Numbered from the stretch's first letter, positions 1-9,787 are shown. The stretch: 64,000 nucleotides of DNA from Candidatus Methanosphaera massiliense (GCF_028890305.1 NZ_JARBXM010000002.1:42183-106182); one strand, 5' to 3'. Notes: a model not told the origin generated them from the letters alone. Translations and numbers: made by a program.

Positions 1-61
1 TTTCAAAACACCATTCAATATCTCCCACATCACCAATAATAAATTTATCAAATGCATCCAT
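1..61 (-). CDS. possible 5' end of a protein gene cut by the window edge
   Basis: An open frame on the minus strand starts with ATG at 61-59 and runs off the left edge. It begins MDAFDKFIIGDVGDIEW, an acidic, protein-like composition. No clear ribosome-binding site precedes it, and the frame stays open upstream, so the start is uncertain. Only 20 residues are visible, so no family can be named. Confidence 0.3.
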   Translation of the reverse strand, partial: MDAFDKFIIGDVGDIEWCFE

Positions 62-212
62 ATTATCATACTCTAAATAATTTTTTTTAATAATTAATAT
101 GTATGTTAAAACACTTATTATATTTTATATTATTATATAAAATTTAGTATTATTAATTAAAGACTAAGTAAAAAAGTTTTTAATAAAAAAAGGGGTTGAT
201 AAGTAATTTATT

Positions 213-233
213 GTAGAGAATATTATTCTCTAC
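213..233 (-). terminator. perfect palindrome overlapping a stop codon
   Basis: GTAGAGAATA and TATTCTCTAC form a perfect 10-base-pair inverted repeat with one central base. It spans the last codons and the TAA (225-223) of the ABC permease gene. On the minus strand a T-run follows about 25 bases later (near 184-190), so it may be the 3' processing or termination structure of that transcript. Confidence 0.45.
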
Positions 234-2499
234 CTTTTTTAAGAGATTCAACCATGTTAATCTTCTTAATTTTACGTGACAATAGATAATTAACTAGTAA
301 TGATACTAATATCACAAGTATAAATGAATATAGTACAGCTGTCCACGAATAGTTAATTGGATAATAGAAATCTTCTCCGGAACTTTCCATCAGGAGTCTT
401 AGAACATAAAATCCTACAGGTACTCCTAGAATAAATCCGACAATCGATAGGAATAAATTCTTTGTTATGAATAACTTCTGAATAGCTCTGGATTTGAATC
501 CAATGACTTTTAATGTTGCAAAATCCCTTAATGATTCTGTGAATGATAACACATTAAGACTATATAATATTATCACTGATAGAACTACCGATAATACTAA
601 TAATAATGCAATCATTGAATAAAATACTTCTACCATTTGATCCCAACTACCTTTAAGTTCAGAGATAGTATTTACACTATTTATACCATCCAAGTTTTTA
701 TCAACATCACTCCTACTAGTTACAATTGTAGTTGGCGTGAAATTAAGGCCTATACTATCAAGTTTAGCTGGTGTCATGACAATTCCCTGTGTTGATGGAT
801 TTGCACATATACCTGTAATTGTTGTATTAACCCATTTATCTTCACCATAAATATGCCATTCTATAGTATCTCCTACTTTAATATCTAATAGTTGTGCTGT
901 TTTTTCGGTTACATAGATACCATTATCATCATAGGATATATTCTTCTTATACTTATCAGTTGGCGTTATAAGATTTGATCTATTATATACACTTAATGGA
1001 GCTGATTTTTCAATACCATTATGTTTAATCTCAACATTAGTTGTCATTACTTGTAATCCCTTATATTTATCTACAAGATTACTAATTTCTTCACCCGTAG
1101 CATTATCTTCTAAGACAATCTGAGAGTTGTAATGACTAATTCCACCATACTGCCATTCTCCTAAGTCATACATCGCATCATTCATACCAAAGGATGCTAC
1201 TAATAGCATTGTACAGCCTAACATTCCTAGTATTGTAACAAAGGATCTTACCTTACTTCTATTCATGTCCCTGATATTCCATTTAATATTAAATGAGAGA
1301 TTTCTCCAAAACTTGGTTTTATCAATGAATCTTGCCTTTGAAATTTTTGGTGATTTAGGTTCTAATGTATCTGCTGGTGATTCTTTTGAGATATTACGCA
1401 CTGCTAGATAAGTAAATAATATTGATAATATTACTATTATAGCTGGAACTAATATAAAACTTATATTAAATCCTGGTGTCCACACAGGTATTGTATAAAA
1501 TTCAGACATTGTCGGATAGAATAATGGTGGAACACAAATTATTCCTATTATATACCCAGCTATACTTCCTGTTATTGTCAGTACTACAGGATATGTTAAG
1601 TAATGCAGTATTATTGTCTTATTAGAGAATCCTAATGATTTTAGTACGCCTATTATTGTTCTTTGATTAGATACTATTCGTGTCATTGTTGTAAGCAGTG
1701 TTAATAGAGCTACTACTACAAAGACTATTGGGAACATTGCCCCCATCATGATATGTTGCTGTATTTCAGATTCTATAACTTTATGGCTATTATGATTTTC
1801 TAAGCTTAAGTATGTTGTATATTTATCCATCACATTATCTAACTGTTGATGATATTCTGTGGTATTACTATCTGTTTTTATTAGTAGCGTATTGTAACTT
1901 ATGTTATCTGCTGATGGAAATGCTTTATATGATAGGTATGCGAATCCCTGTAATTTAGGGTCGGGAATTATCGATTTTTTCGGTGTTTCATACACATATT
2001 CTGGTGAATATCCGAGTCCTTTAACTGTTTTGTTTATTGTAGTTCCATTAAAGTCAAAACTAATCTTATCCCCTACTGATAATTGATGAGCATCAGCATA
2101 TTTTTTATCTAACCATACTCCATCTGTATCATCAATATTTAAATCTGATCCCGTGACTGGATAATACTTGGATAATGTATTATTTTCTACAAAATGCAGG
2201 TCTACCTCTGGATTATTTGTCTGATTCTCTATTGTTGATATTACTAGCTGTCTTTCTAACTGTTTTGTAGCTGACATATTCTGTATTTTCTCTGTGGCAA
2301 TGTTATCAAAGTTATCATTGTATAACCATACATTTGCCATGTTAGTTTGATCATAATACTTGTTTAACTGTTCTTCTACACCGTACCCCTCAGATCCAAT
2401 ACCTACAAAGGTACCTACTGCTAGAAATATCATTAGAAATATGGCAATGAATTGTAATTTATGGTCTGATAAATCTCTTATCATTTTCTTGTATAACAT
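223..2499 (-). CDS. ABC transporter permease, FtsX/MacB-like
   Basis: Polytopic permease (758 residues from this start) of the FtsX/MacB (DUF214) class, which exports lipids or peptides or acts as a mechanotransmitter rather than importing solutes. It has an N-terminal transmembrane segment, a large extracytoplasmic domain, three central membrane segments (around residues 260-370), a second extracytoplasmic domain and three C-terminal segments: the duplicated FtsX layout. The frame extends to a TTG at 2511, but ATG at 2499 is preceded by GGTGAT at a good distance and gives the family-typical start MLYKKMIRDL. It overlaps the upstream ATPase gene by about 40 bases, indicating translational coupling. 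The substrate cannot be told. Confidence 0.88.
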   Translation of the reverse strand: MLYKKMIRDLSDHKLQFIAIFLMIFLAVGTFVGIGSEGYGVEEQLNKYYDQTNMANVWLYNDNFDNIATEKIQNMSATKQLERQLVISTIENQTNNPEVDLHFVENNTLSKYYPVTGSDLNIDDTDGVWLDKKYADAHQLSVGDKISFDFNGTTINKTVKGLGYSPEYVYETPKKSIIPDPKLQGFAYLSYKAFPSADNISYNTLLIKTDSNTTEYHQQLDNVMDKYTTYLSLENHNSHKVIESEIQQHIMMGAMFPIVFVVVALLTLLTTMTRIVSNQRTIIGVLKSLGFSNKTIILHYLTYPVVLTITGSIAGYIIGIICVPPLFYPTMSEFYTIPVWTPGFNISFILVPAIIVILSILFTYLAVRNISKESPADTLEPKSPKISKARFIDKTKFWRNLSFNIKWNIRDMNRSKVRSFVTILGMLGCTMLLVASFGMNDAMYDLGEWQYGGISHYNSQIVLEDNATGEEISNLVDKYKGLQVMTTNVEIKHNGIEKSAPLSVYNRSNLITPTDKYKKNISYDDNGIYVTEKTAQLLDIKVGDTIEWHIYGEDKWVNTTITGICANPSTQGIVMTPAKLDSIGLNFTPTTIVTSRSDVDKNLDGINSVNTISELKGSWDQMVEVFYSMIALLLVLSVVLSVIILYSLNVLSFTESLRDFATLKVIGFKSRAIQKLFITKNLFLSIVGFILGVPVGFYVLRLLMESSGEDFYYPINYSWTAVLYSFILVILVSLLVNYLLSRKIKKINMVESLKKGRE

Positions 2500-3205
2500 T
2501 TTCATCACCAATTAAATTATCTATATTTGCTGGCGTTTTTGTTTCTATTTCTTCTATTTTACCATTTCTTAGGTGTATTATTTTATCTGCGATTAGTGCT
2601 ATGTCTTCGTTGTGTGTTACTACTACTATTGTTGTCTTATTTTTTTTGCAAAGGTCGTATAATAGTTTGATTATCATGTTTCCTGTGTCTGTATCTAATG
2701 CACCTGTTGGTTCATCACATAGTAGCATTTCCGGTTTTTTTACTATTGCTCTTGCTATGGATACTCTTTGCTGTTCTCCTCCTGATAATTCTGATGGAAA
2801 ATGGTGGTAATGATTCGAGAGGTTTACCTGGTTTAGTGCTTCTTCTGCATTGATTTCTTTATTTATAACGTCTTCTATTAATTCTATATTTTCTAGTGCT
2901 GTTAGGTTGGGTATTAGGTTGTAAAATTGAAATATGAATCCGATTTTTTCTGCCCTGTATTCTGTCAGTTGATTGTCGTTGTATTTTGTTATATCATTAT
3001 TGTCAAATATTATGTTTCCTGTTGTTGTGCTATCTAATCCTCCTAGCAGGTTTAGTAGTGTTGATTTTCCAGATCCTGATGGACCTAGTATTACTATGAA
3101 TTCTCCTTTGTCTATTGTGAAGTTCAGGTTGTTTACTGCTTTTAATTTTGTTTCCCCATTTAAATATTCTTTTGTTACGTTTTTAAATTCTATAAATGGT
3201 TTCAT
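2459..3205 (-). CDS. ABC transporter ATP-binding protein, LolD/MacB-like
   Basis: Cytoplasmic ATPase (248 residues) that powers the overlapping FtsX-like permease. Walker A GPSGSGKST at residues 41-49, Q-loop FQFYN near 93, signature LSGGEQQ at 140-146 and Walker B LLCDEP at 161-166 are all intact, followed by the switch His in VVVTHNED. The order and sequence are those of the MacB/LolD class. GAGGTG lies eight bases before the ATG. The promoter upstream carries a perfect palindrome on its BRE/TATA region (3270-3283), so the pair is probably repressor-controlled. Confidence 0.93.
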   Translation of the reverse strand: MKPFIEFKNVTKEYLNGETKLKAVNNLNFTIDKGEFIVILGPSGSGKSTLLNLLGGLDSTTTGNIIFDNNDITKYNDNQLTEYRAEKIGFIFQFYNLIPNLTALENIELIEDVINKEINAEEALNQVNLSNHYHHFPSELSGGEQQRVSIARAIVKKPEMLLCDEPTGALDTDTGNMIIKLLYDLCKKNKTTIVVVTHNEDIALIADKIIHLRNGKIEEIETKTPANIDNLIGDENVIQENDKRFIRP

Positions 3206-4155
3206 GTGTTTTTTTCACCTCTATTGATTTTGTTATTGATTATTAGTTTATTCATAATAGTATATAAATTTAGGTTAACCTAATAATAAACACTTTTCAC
3301 CAAAATAAGACAAAAAAGAAAAAATAATCAAGAAATAAATTACAGGATTACTTCAGTTTTTAGTATAACCTGAAATAAAAAAATTAATAAAAAAATATTT
3401 AGGTAAACCAAAACCTTTATATAGTATCGAGTACAATATTTAATTGACTAAGAATTTAGGTAAAACTAAAAACTTAGTTGGAGGTAACAAACAAAAAATA
3501 AATACCCGAATAAAAGAAATCAACAACCTATATCCTACACAAGAAAGATTAAACTAACATAATAAATTATAAATCACCTATATAATTTATACAGATTTCT
3601 TTTAGAAAAAAATAAAATTAAAAAAAAAGATTATATAATAAAATATTTTCAAAAAAAACTTTTCATAAAAAAAATAAAGTATAAATAAACATCCTACAAT
3701 AAAAAAAAATATTTATTTATACATGAAAAAATCCCCGATATTGAAAAATAAATTATTATATAAAACTCCTTATTAATGTAAAGTAAATCAATGAGATAAA
3801 AACCCCCATTGTGCAAAAAAATAATAATAGGAAAACATACTATTTTATTTTTTTTTAAATAAAAACTATAATAATCTTCAAACAAAAAATACATAAAATA
3901 TAATCTCTTTAATGATAAGAATAAGTTATTAATAATAAAGAAACTAAACCAAAGATTAGACTAAAAATCTACCATATTGTCTAATCATCTATTTCATTAT
4001 ACCTCCGTTTATATATTTTTAAACACCACTCAATCTACTTATTCTAAATAATAGATCCAATTTCTAATTCTAAAAAAAATAAATAAAATAATAGATTAAA
4101 CTAGCTAAAAACTAACTGAAAAAAAGAAAATAAGTATTAATAAAATAATACCCTC
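3206..4155. other. gene-poor gap with an ORF-less promoter
   Basis: This 950-base gap holds the minus-strand ABC promoter and a divergent plus-strand promoter: CTTTATATAG at 3415-3424, flanked by TTTAGGTAAACC (3398-3409) and TTTAGGTAAAAC (3456-3467). A strong ribosome-binding site GGAGGT follows at 3480-3485, but no ATG/GTG/TTG follows at a usable distance. An ATA-initiated frame (3498) runs 19 codons to a stop. The rest is low-complexity A+T sequence with no convincing gene. Confidence 0.5.
3259..3283 (-). promoter_or_regulatory. TATA box with palindromic operator for the ABC exporter operon
   Basis: On the minus strand TTTATATACT (about 3268-3259) is directly preceded by the perfect 14-base palindrome TTAGGTTAACCTAA (3270-3283), which covers the BRE position. 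A protein bound there would block TFB/TBP. The half-site resembles boxes of DtxR/IdeR-type regulators, but that assignment is inference. Confidence 0.55.
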
Positions 4156-4875
4156 CTATAATAAGAATAATAATGATATTGGTATATTTAACTCCTGTAA
4201 AATCATCACAAGACTCAATATAACTAAATCAATGATTGCATGAACAGTATATGATACCCATATATTTTTAGTTCTAATATATGCTAATGTAACAAACATT
4301 GATGAAAGACCAACATTCAACACAGAAAATAACAGATTACTATATGCTCCAACATGTATTAATCCAAATAATCCTGAACTGACAATTAATCCAATGACAA
4401 TACCAAGCATACGATTCTTTGAAAACCTGTAAACTAATGCTAACACTAATATAAAGGGCACTAACCGGATTATTTCCTCACCAACAATTTGAATAACAGT
4501 CATAACTAATGTAACATAAGTAACATTATACATTACAGGATTCTGTGTATGACTAACACCATTAGATAATAAAGTAAAGCCTACAATAAATGATGTTAAA
4601 TAATAACCAATAACACAGAAGATAATAATACCAATATCATCCTCATGGAATTTCTTAAAAAATAAACTTAAATCCCATCTACAAGCATAAGCTAATGTTA
4701 TGACATTTATTATAGAAAATAAAGTAGAACCAAGAACCCGTATTGGTACTATAGCCAGTACAAGAAATGATACAATAATTCCCAGTATTAATATAATAAC
4801 ATCTCTTGCTCTTAATTTAGGATTGTTATTATAAAATGGAAAATCCCGTCCATACTTATCTAACTTAAAATTCAT
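4156..4875 (-). CDS. CPBP-family intramembrane metalloprotease (CAAX protease-like)
   Basis: Membrane protein (239 residues) with about seven hydrophobic helices and the three Abi/CPBP motifs: EExxxR (GEEIIRLVP), FxxxH (FGLIHVG) and HxxxD (HAIIDL). Together these Glu and His residues form the active site of Rce1-type intramembrane proteases. Archaeal members are mostly uncharacterised. The frame extends to TTG at 4887, but ATG at 4875 starting MNFKLDKYGRDF is the more likely start. It is transcribed alone, with A+T-rich sequence on both sides. Confidence 0.85.
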   Translation of the reverse strand: MNFKLDKYGRDFPFYNNNPKLRARDVIILILGIIVSFLVLAIVPIRVLGSTLFSIINVITLAYACRWDLSLFFKKFHEDDIGIIIFCVIGYYLTSFIVGFTLLSNGVSHTQNPVMYNVTYVTLVMTVIQIVGEEIIRLVPFILVLALVYRFSKNRMLGIVIGLIVSSGLFGLIHVGAYSNLLFSVLNVGLSSMFVTLAYIRTKNIWVSYTVHAIIDLVILSLVMILQELNIPISLLFLL

Positions 4876-5038
4876 GAAAAATATCAACTCATTTTAAAAT
4901 ATATTAATAAAAGAATTTCTATTTGGATTTTTTTATAATATAGTATTTATAAATAGTAATACTTATTATTAAAGTTTAAAAAAATAGTGGAATATTATTA
5001 TCCTAAAAAAAGGAAGTGGATAATAATTATTTTGGTAA

Positions 5039-5425
5039 CTACTCCATACTTGGTAAGTATTTCTGATCACTATCATATGAACTACCAATTAGTTTACCGT
5101 TGTAATCATACTGTCTGAAGTTACCGTCAGAATATTCAACCTGTTTGTAATGACTACCATCACCAGCTTGATAATTTTCTTCATCATGTGTACTAACTAC
5201 TGATGGTCCATTATTTGAGTTAGAACTTGAGGAATCACTAGAACTTGATGATGGTGTATCATTACTAGTGGTATTATTAGTAATGTTAGTAGTATTGTTT
5301 GTAATATTAACTGTTGTATTATTAGTAGTGTTGTTTTCTGGTTGATATAATGAAAAAGCAGATACTGCTCCAATAATTACAATAATAACAATCACTAAGA
5401 GTAATAAGACTGGTTTATCACGCAT
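5039..5425 (-). CDS. small membrane-anchored protein with Asn/Thr- and Ser-rich linker
   Basis: Unrecognised 128-residue protein. After RDKP comes a single hydrophobic helix (about residues 5-26), then repeats of NNTT/NITNNT and a Ser/Asp stretch, then a short C-terminal domain rich in Tyr, Asp and Gly (QVEYSDGNFRQYDYNGK). The layout suggests an extracytoplasmic domain tethered by a flexible, possibly N-glycosylated linker with many NxT sequons. ATG at 5425 is preceded by AGGAGGT at ideal spacing; an in-frame TTG at 5428 is ignored. No function is assigned. Confidence 0.72.
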   Translation of the reverse strand: MRDKPVLLLLVIVIIVIIGAVSAFSLYQPENNTTNNTTVNITNNTTNITNNTTSNDTPSSSSSDSSSSNSNNGPSVVSTHDEENYQAGDGSHYKQVEYSDGNFRQYDYNGKLIGSSYDSDQKYLPSME

Positions 5426-5530
5426 CAATATACCTCCTAATTTATTTAATTAAATACTATTAATATAAAAACTAAATAGTTTGTATTTAATATTTTTAAA
5501 AATTAATGAAAAATAAGTAAAAAAATGTAG

Positions 5531-5603
<73 letters not shown>

Positions 5604-5717
5604 ATATAAATATAATCTATTATAGTTTAGTACAAATAATAATTATGAAAATTATCATATATAAATATTTCCATTAAAGGAAATTATGAAAAAAATAAAT
5701 ACAAATTAAATTTTTAT

Positions 5718-6941
5718 TTATAATTCAATTTGCTTTGAAAATGCTATTGTTTTTAATCTTGGATTACCTTGAAGAATTATTTTAACCTTTAATACTCCAT
5801 CATAAATCTCAACATTATGCCTACATGAATATTCATTTTGAACATGTTTAGTATCAATAACCTGTGAGTTTATAAGTAAAATACAATCACAATCAACAGG
5901 CATATGATGAATATCTTCGAAATGAGCATCTACCTTTAAATAGTTGTCTTCAACAGAGCATCTAGTAAATTTACCTATAACTTGTATTGGCATAATAGAC
6001 TGCTCATCAACAATAGGACATAATGGGTTATCTAGGAATCTTTCTGTTCTTAGTTCTATTATATCATTAGGTTTAAACCATTCTACTAAATCTTTATTAA
6101 AGTACCAGTGATCCCAGTAAGAAAATACCTCTCTGTAATATGTTAAACATGCTGGAATAATTCTATGACCAGAGGAGTCATTTAAAAGCAATAATTTCTT
6201 ATTGGTATAACTATTTTCATTCTTACAATAGACAGAAGCACGATTAGAAAACCATTTAAACTCATCAGGAATAGATTCAGAAGCATTGACAATATTATCC
6301 GTAATTTTAACCTTTTCAGTAGGAACCTTAAGATATTTCTCTTTTAATTCACCTTCACCATAAGACCAGTTACGAGTTGACAATAAATCACCCTTATAAT
6401 CATCAACTGACACTATATCTAACTTACTCATAAGTAATCTTAAATATTCCTCATATGAACGATTTTCATGTAAATCAGATAAAATATATGCAGCTACATT
6501 AACACCAGATTTTCGATTAATATGAGTATCATTAATATCATAATCATCAGAGTCAATGACAACAGATAAATCAGATACAACATCTCCTAAATTATCCACA
6601 TGTCTTACAGGCTTATCTGTATCGAATGGTAATTGATCTTGTAGAGTTACACTTTTATCTGGAATAGCATATAAACCATAAGCCATGTCTCTTCTTTTAA
6701 AGAATTTTTTCTTAGATTGTATACTTTTTCTAAATAAGTCATAATCTACACGTCCCTCATATGTAGAATCATAGTGTTGTCTAATTTCATTATTATTATC
6801 ATTAACTAAAAATAATGTATCTTTACCAACAAGTGTATGTTTCAAATCCTTGAATAGTTCAATGAAATCTAAGGGTTCATCATCAATATCCTTTTCTTCA
6901 TTCCTATGAAATAAATTTTTTAATTTACTTAAAATACTCAT
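5718..6941 (-). CDS. uncharacterised 407-residue protein
   Basis: Not recognised. It is soluble and charged, with no transmembrane segment or signal peptide. The N-terminus is basic (LSKLKNLFHRNEEK). The middle is rich in Asp, Tyr and Arg, and the C-terminal third has a CDC pair (PVDCDCILLINS) and beta-rich sequence. ATG at 6941 follows a modest GAGAAATTGAT ribosome-binding site. It lies alone between tRNA-Asn and the DUF389 gene. Codon use matches its neighbours, so it is probably a lineage-specific native gene. Confidence 0.7.
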   Translation of the reverse strand: MSILSKLKNLFHRNEEKDIDDEPLDFIELFKDLKHTLVGKDTLFLVNDNNNEIRQHYDSTYEGRVDYDLFRKSIQSKKKFFKRRDMAYGLYAIPDKSVTLQDQLPFDTDKPVRHVDNLGDVVSDLSVVIDSDDYDINDTHINRKSGVNVAAYILSDLHENRSYEEYLRLLMSKLDIVSVDDYKGDLLSTRNWSYGEGELKEKYLKVPTEKVKITDNIVNASESIPDEFKWFSNRASVYCKNENSYTNKKLLLLNDSSGHRIIPACLTYYREVFSYWDHWYFNKDLVEWFKPNDIIELRTERFLDNPLCPIVDEQSIMPIQVIGKFTRCSVEDNYLKVDAHFEDIHHMPVDCDCILLINSQVIDTKHVQNEYSCRHNVEIYDGVLKVKIILQGNPRLKTIAFSKQIEL

Positions 6942-7090
6942 ATTATCAATTTCTCTATATTTTATCTCTAATATAGTAATGTATGATAATAAAAATAAAT
7001 ATATTTTTTTAAAATTTAAATAAATTAAAAACTAAATTAATATTTTAATGAAAATTAAATAAAAAAAGAAGAAGTTTAGAATTATGCATA

Positions 7091-8041
7091 TTAAACTAAA
7101 CTCGCCGAAATCAAATTATTATATTCATAACTTATAAATGAATTAGAAAAGTAATTTAACACTTTAATATGTGATTTCTCATCTATTGATTTCTGAATAC
7201 CATTACCTGTATCCATCTTTATACTAGAAGAATCATTAGCACTATACATAGTATTAGCATTACCCTCTTCTACATGTTCCATATAAACTGAAAAACTCAT
7301 GATAGCTGCAGGTATAAATATGATTATAGCTAATATTATGAAATTTCTTGTAACTTTTCTATGCTGCTCTGGTGTTAAACCCTTAACTGTAGGTAATTTT
7401 AGTAATCTGACCATTATTGTTGCTGAACCACCAATACAAAATGCATTAATAAAGAATAAATAAAATGCCATTAATGATACGTGCCATTGGGCAGTTGCAA
7501 GACCATAACCTACAGTACATAATGGTGGCATAATAGCAGTAGCAATGGCTACACCTGGTATAACAACAGTACCACTATCTTCCCTCGTTAATGCAAGTAT
7601 TCCTGCAAGTCCACCACACACGGCAATCAACACATCAGTTAGTGTAGGTTCTGTACGTGCTAATAATTGTTCTGTTGGAATGGTTGTAGTTATCAATGAA
7701 AATCTAAAATATAACGTGGAAATTATTATTGCAACTACAACTTGAAAAGCTACCTTAACAAGTGCATTTCTAGTCATTTTATAATTATTAGTTCCTGCAC
7801 CATAACCAGCTGCGGTTATACCACCCATAAGTGGTGATATTAACATTGCTCCTATAATCACAGCAACTGAATTAGAATTTAGCCCTGCTGAGGCAATAAA
7901 TATTGATAGTATCAATAATACAGCATTTGTACCTTTTACTCTTGTACCACCGATAACTCTTTCATAGATTACATCTGGTTGAGCAGTGTCCATGCTTAAA
8001 TCAAAAACTTCCCTAAATATCGATTTTAATTTCTCAAACAT
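7091..8041 (-). CDS. DUF389 family membrane protein
   Basis: Hydrophobic protein (316 residues) of the DUF389 family (TIGR00341-like). It carries the conserved run NSNSVAVIIGAMLISPLMGG near residue 55 and further helices around 95-250. The family is widespread and of unknown function; a transport role has been suggested for some members. The C-terminus after about residue 250 is a hydrophilic tail ending in a Tyr/Asn-rich segment. ATG at 8041 follows GTGAT. Confidence 0.85.
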   Translation of the reverse strand: MFEKLKSIFREVFDLSMDTAQPDVIYERVIGGTRVKGTNAVLLILSIFIASAGLNSNSVAVIIGAMLISPLMGGITAAGYGAGTNNYKMTRNALVKVAFQVVVAIIISTLYFRFSLITTTIPTEQLLARTEPTLTDVLIAVCGGLAGILALTREDSGTVVIPGVAIATAIMPPLCTVGYGLATAQWHVSLMAFYLFFINAFCIGGSATIMVRLLKLPTVKGLTPEQHRKVTRNFIILAIIIFIPAAIMSFSVYMEHVEEGNANTMYSANDSSSIKMDTGNGIQKSIDEKSHIKVLNYFSNSFISYEYNNLISASLV

Positions 8042-8166
8042 GATATCACTAGTTTCAATAATGATTAAATTTCTAGATTTTTTAATATTTATAGTTTTTA
8101 TAGAAAAGTAGGATATTTTTAGAAATAATACGAAAAAAAGAAGAAGAGGAAGTTATTAATTGTTTT

Positions 8167-8478
8167 TTAGATAAATTTAACTGCCGTACCATAACAATGT
8201 ACTTCTGAAGAATTTTCAACTATTGAACTAGTGTTAAATCTAACCATTACTATTGCATCAGCGTTTAATTTCTTTGCTTGTTCTATCATTCGTTCTTCTG
8301 CTGTGTTTCTTGATTCCATCATCATTTCTGTGTAAGCGTGTAGTTCTCCACCCGTGATGTTTTTTATTCCCTGTGTGAAATCTCTGAAGATATTTTTTGA
8401 TTGGATGTTGTTTCCATTTACTAATCCTAGAATTTCATATTCTTTTCCAGGTATGTTTTCAGTTGTTGTGATTATCAT
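8167..8478 (-). CDS. UPF0145 (YbjQ-like) protein
   Basis: 103-residue soluble protein matching the UPF0145/YbjQ family: MIITTTENIPGKEYEILGLV at the start, a central GGELHAYTEMM helix, and NADAIVMVRFNTS before the end. Members form small oligomeric barrels of unknown role. The frame is open 32 codons further upstream, but ATG at 8478 has a good AAGGAGAT ribosome-binding site and matches the family start, so the longer version is rejected. Confidence 0.9.
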   Translation of the reverse strand: MIITTTENIPGKEYEILGLVNGNNIQSKNIFRDFTQGIKNITGGELHAYTEMMMESRNTAEERMIEQAKKLNADAIVMVRFNTSSIVENSSEVHCYGTAVKFI

Positions 8479-8592
8479 ATAAGTAATCTCCTTTTTTTTA
8501 TTAAATCTATTTATTACTCTTTTATATCTTGATAAAGTTACTAATAAGTTTTTTTTATTTAATGTGAAGAGCATAAATAGCTTTATATTTAT

Positions 8593-9240
8593 TTATTCTA
8601 TGAAGCTATATAAATCTTCTGGTTTATCTATAACACCCATTATATGATTTTTATTCATGTTTTTCTCATTTCCTTGTCCCCATTTAACTATTACGCAATC
8701 TACTCCTGCATTTTGTGATGTTTCTACATCTACATTTGTATCTCCCACATATAAAGCTTCTTCTTTTTTTATGTTGGATTTTTTAAGGATATTCAGTAGA
8801 TTGGTTGGATCTGGTTTAGGTAGAATATTAGGGTTATTTCCTCTTATATAATTAAATGTTATGTCATTTAAGAATTTTGATGTATAATATTTTATTGATT
8901 CTGTTTTTCTGTTAGAGTTTATTGCTAAATTTATGTTATTTTCTTGTAATGTTTGTAATAGTTGATGTATTCCATCATAAAGTGTTGTTAATTCATTAGG
9001 ATTGTTTAGGTATATTTTTTGGTAGGTTGTTTTTACTTTTTCGATGTTTTCTGGTGTATTATTTTCTTTTAATACATTTGATATTACTTGTGTTATATCT
9101 CCTCCAACTGCATTTTCATATTCGTTGTATGTTAGTTGGGGGAAATTATGTTTTTTTAATGCTATGTCAAGACAATTTGCTACATCAGGCATTGTGTTGA
9201 ATAATGTTCCATCAAAATCAAATATAATTAATTTTTTCAT
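8593..9240 (-). CDS. HAD-family phosphatase (phosphoglycolate phosphatase-like)
   Basis: HAD superfamily hydrolase (215 residues). Motif I DFDGTLFN at residues 6-13 holds the nucleophile and acid Asp, motif II is NSNRKTES, motif III the Lys in LPKPDPTN, and motif IV GDTNVDVE. A helical cap sits between motifs I and II (subclass IA), as in Gph-type phosphatases. The substrate is not determined. ATG at 9240 follows GTGGA; a GTG at 9249 is also in frame but less likely. Confidence 0.88.
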   Translation of the reverse strand: MKKLIIFDFDGTLFNTMPDVANCLDIALKKHNFPQLTYNEYENAVGGDITQVISNVLKENNTPENIEKVKTTYQKIYLNNPNELTTLYDGIHQLLQTLQENNINLAINSNRKTESIKYYTSKFLNDITFNYIRGNNPNILPKPDPTNLLNILKKSNIKKEEALYVGDTNVDVETSQNAGVDCVIVKWGQGNEKNMNKNHIMGVIDKPEDLYSFIE

Positions 9241-9359
9241 ATTTTCCACTTTAATTATTTTATGATAAATGATTATATGTTGTTTTTTTCTAATAGATTA
9301 TATATTATACTATTAAGTTTATAGTTTATAATAATAGAAGATTATCTTAGGTGATTTTT

Positions 9360-9701
9360 ATGTTAAGTGAAGGTTACAAGGAAACTGAGAATACTAGAAT
9401 TGAGAAGGATAAGGAGAATGAAAATGAAATAAGCATGCTGTATGATTTTGGTGTTATTATTTTTGAGCATGTTATTCTTGAATCTGATAAGTATTATTAT
9501 AGTATTTGCTGGTTTAATCCTAAGAAGGTTTATGATGTTTTAGTTGAAGATAAAGAAAGATGTGTCGTTGATAGTTTTGATACTTTTAAGGAATTGCCAC
9601 CTAAGTTATCTAAGCTTTATTCTATGATAAAAGGTGAGTCTGTTTGTTTAGATGATGAAGTTATTAAGTGTAATAGTCATTGTGTTGAGTATAGTTTATA
9701 A
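9360..9701 (+). CDS. uncharacterised 113-residue acidic protein
   Basis: Not recognised. A charged N-terminal stretch (EGYKETENTRIEKDKENENE) is followed by a compact alpha/beta domain with Cys residues near the C-terminus (GESVCLDDEVIKCNSHC), which might bind a metal. ATG at 9360 has GGTGAT five bases upstream; a GTG at 9351 overlaps that site and is rejected. Codons end mostly in T, unlike the A-ending codons of feoA just downstream. Confidence 0.65.
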   Translation: MLSEGYKETENTRIEKDKENENEISMLYDFGVIIFEHVILESDKYYYSICWFNPKKVYDVLVEDKERCVVDSFDTFKELPPKLSKLYSMIKGESVCLDDEVIKCNSHCVEYSL

Positions 9702-9787
9702 TCATTTATCTTCTTTTTATTATTTTATAATGTATTTTTTATTTATTCTTAAATTTAATGGATTTACTTGAATTTTTTATTGTAATG

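Noticed and set aside
3694-3894. 66-residue minus-strand ORF in the gene-poor gap
   Set aside because: Low-complexity Phe/Ile/Tyr-rich translation, no ribosome-binding site, expected by chance in A+T-rich DNA.
8479-8574. N-terminal extension of the UPF0145 gene
   Set aside because: Lysine-rich leader with no family match; the internal ATG at 8478 has AAGGAGAT at good spacing.
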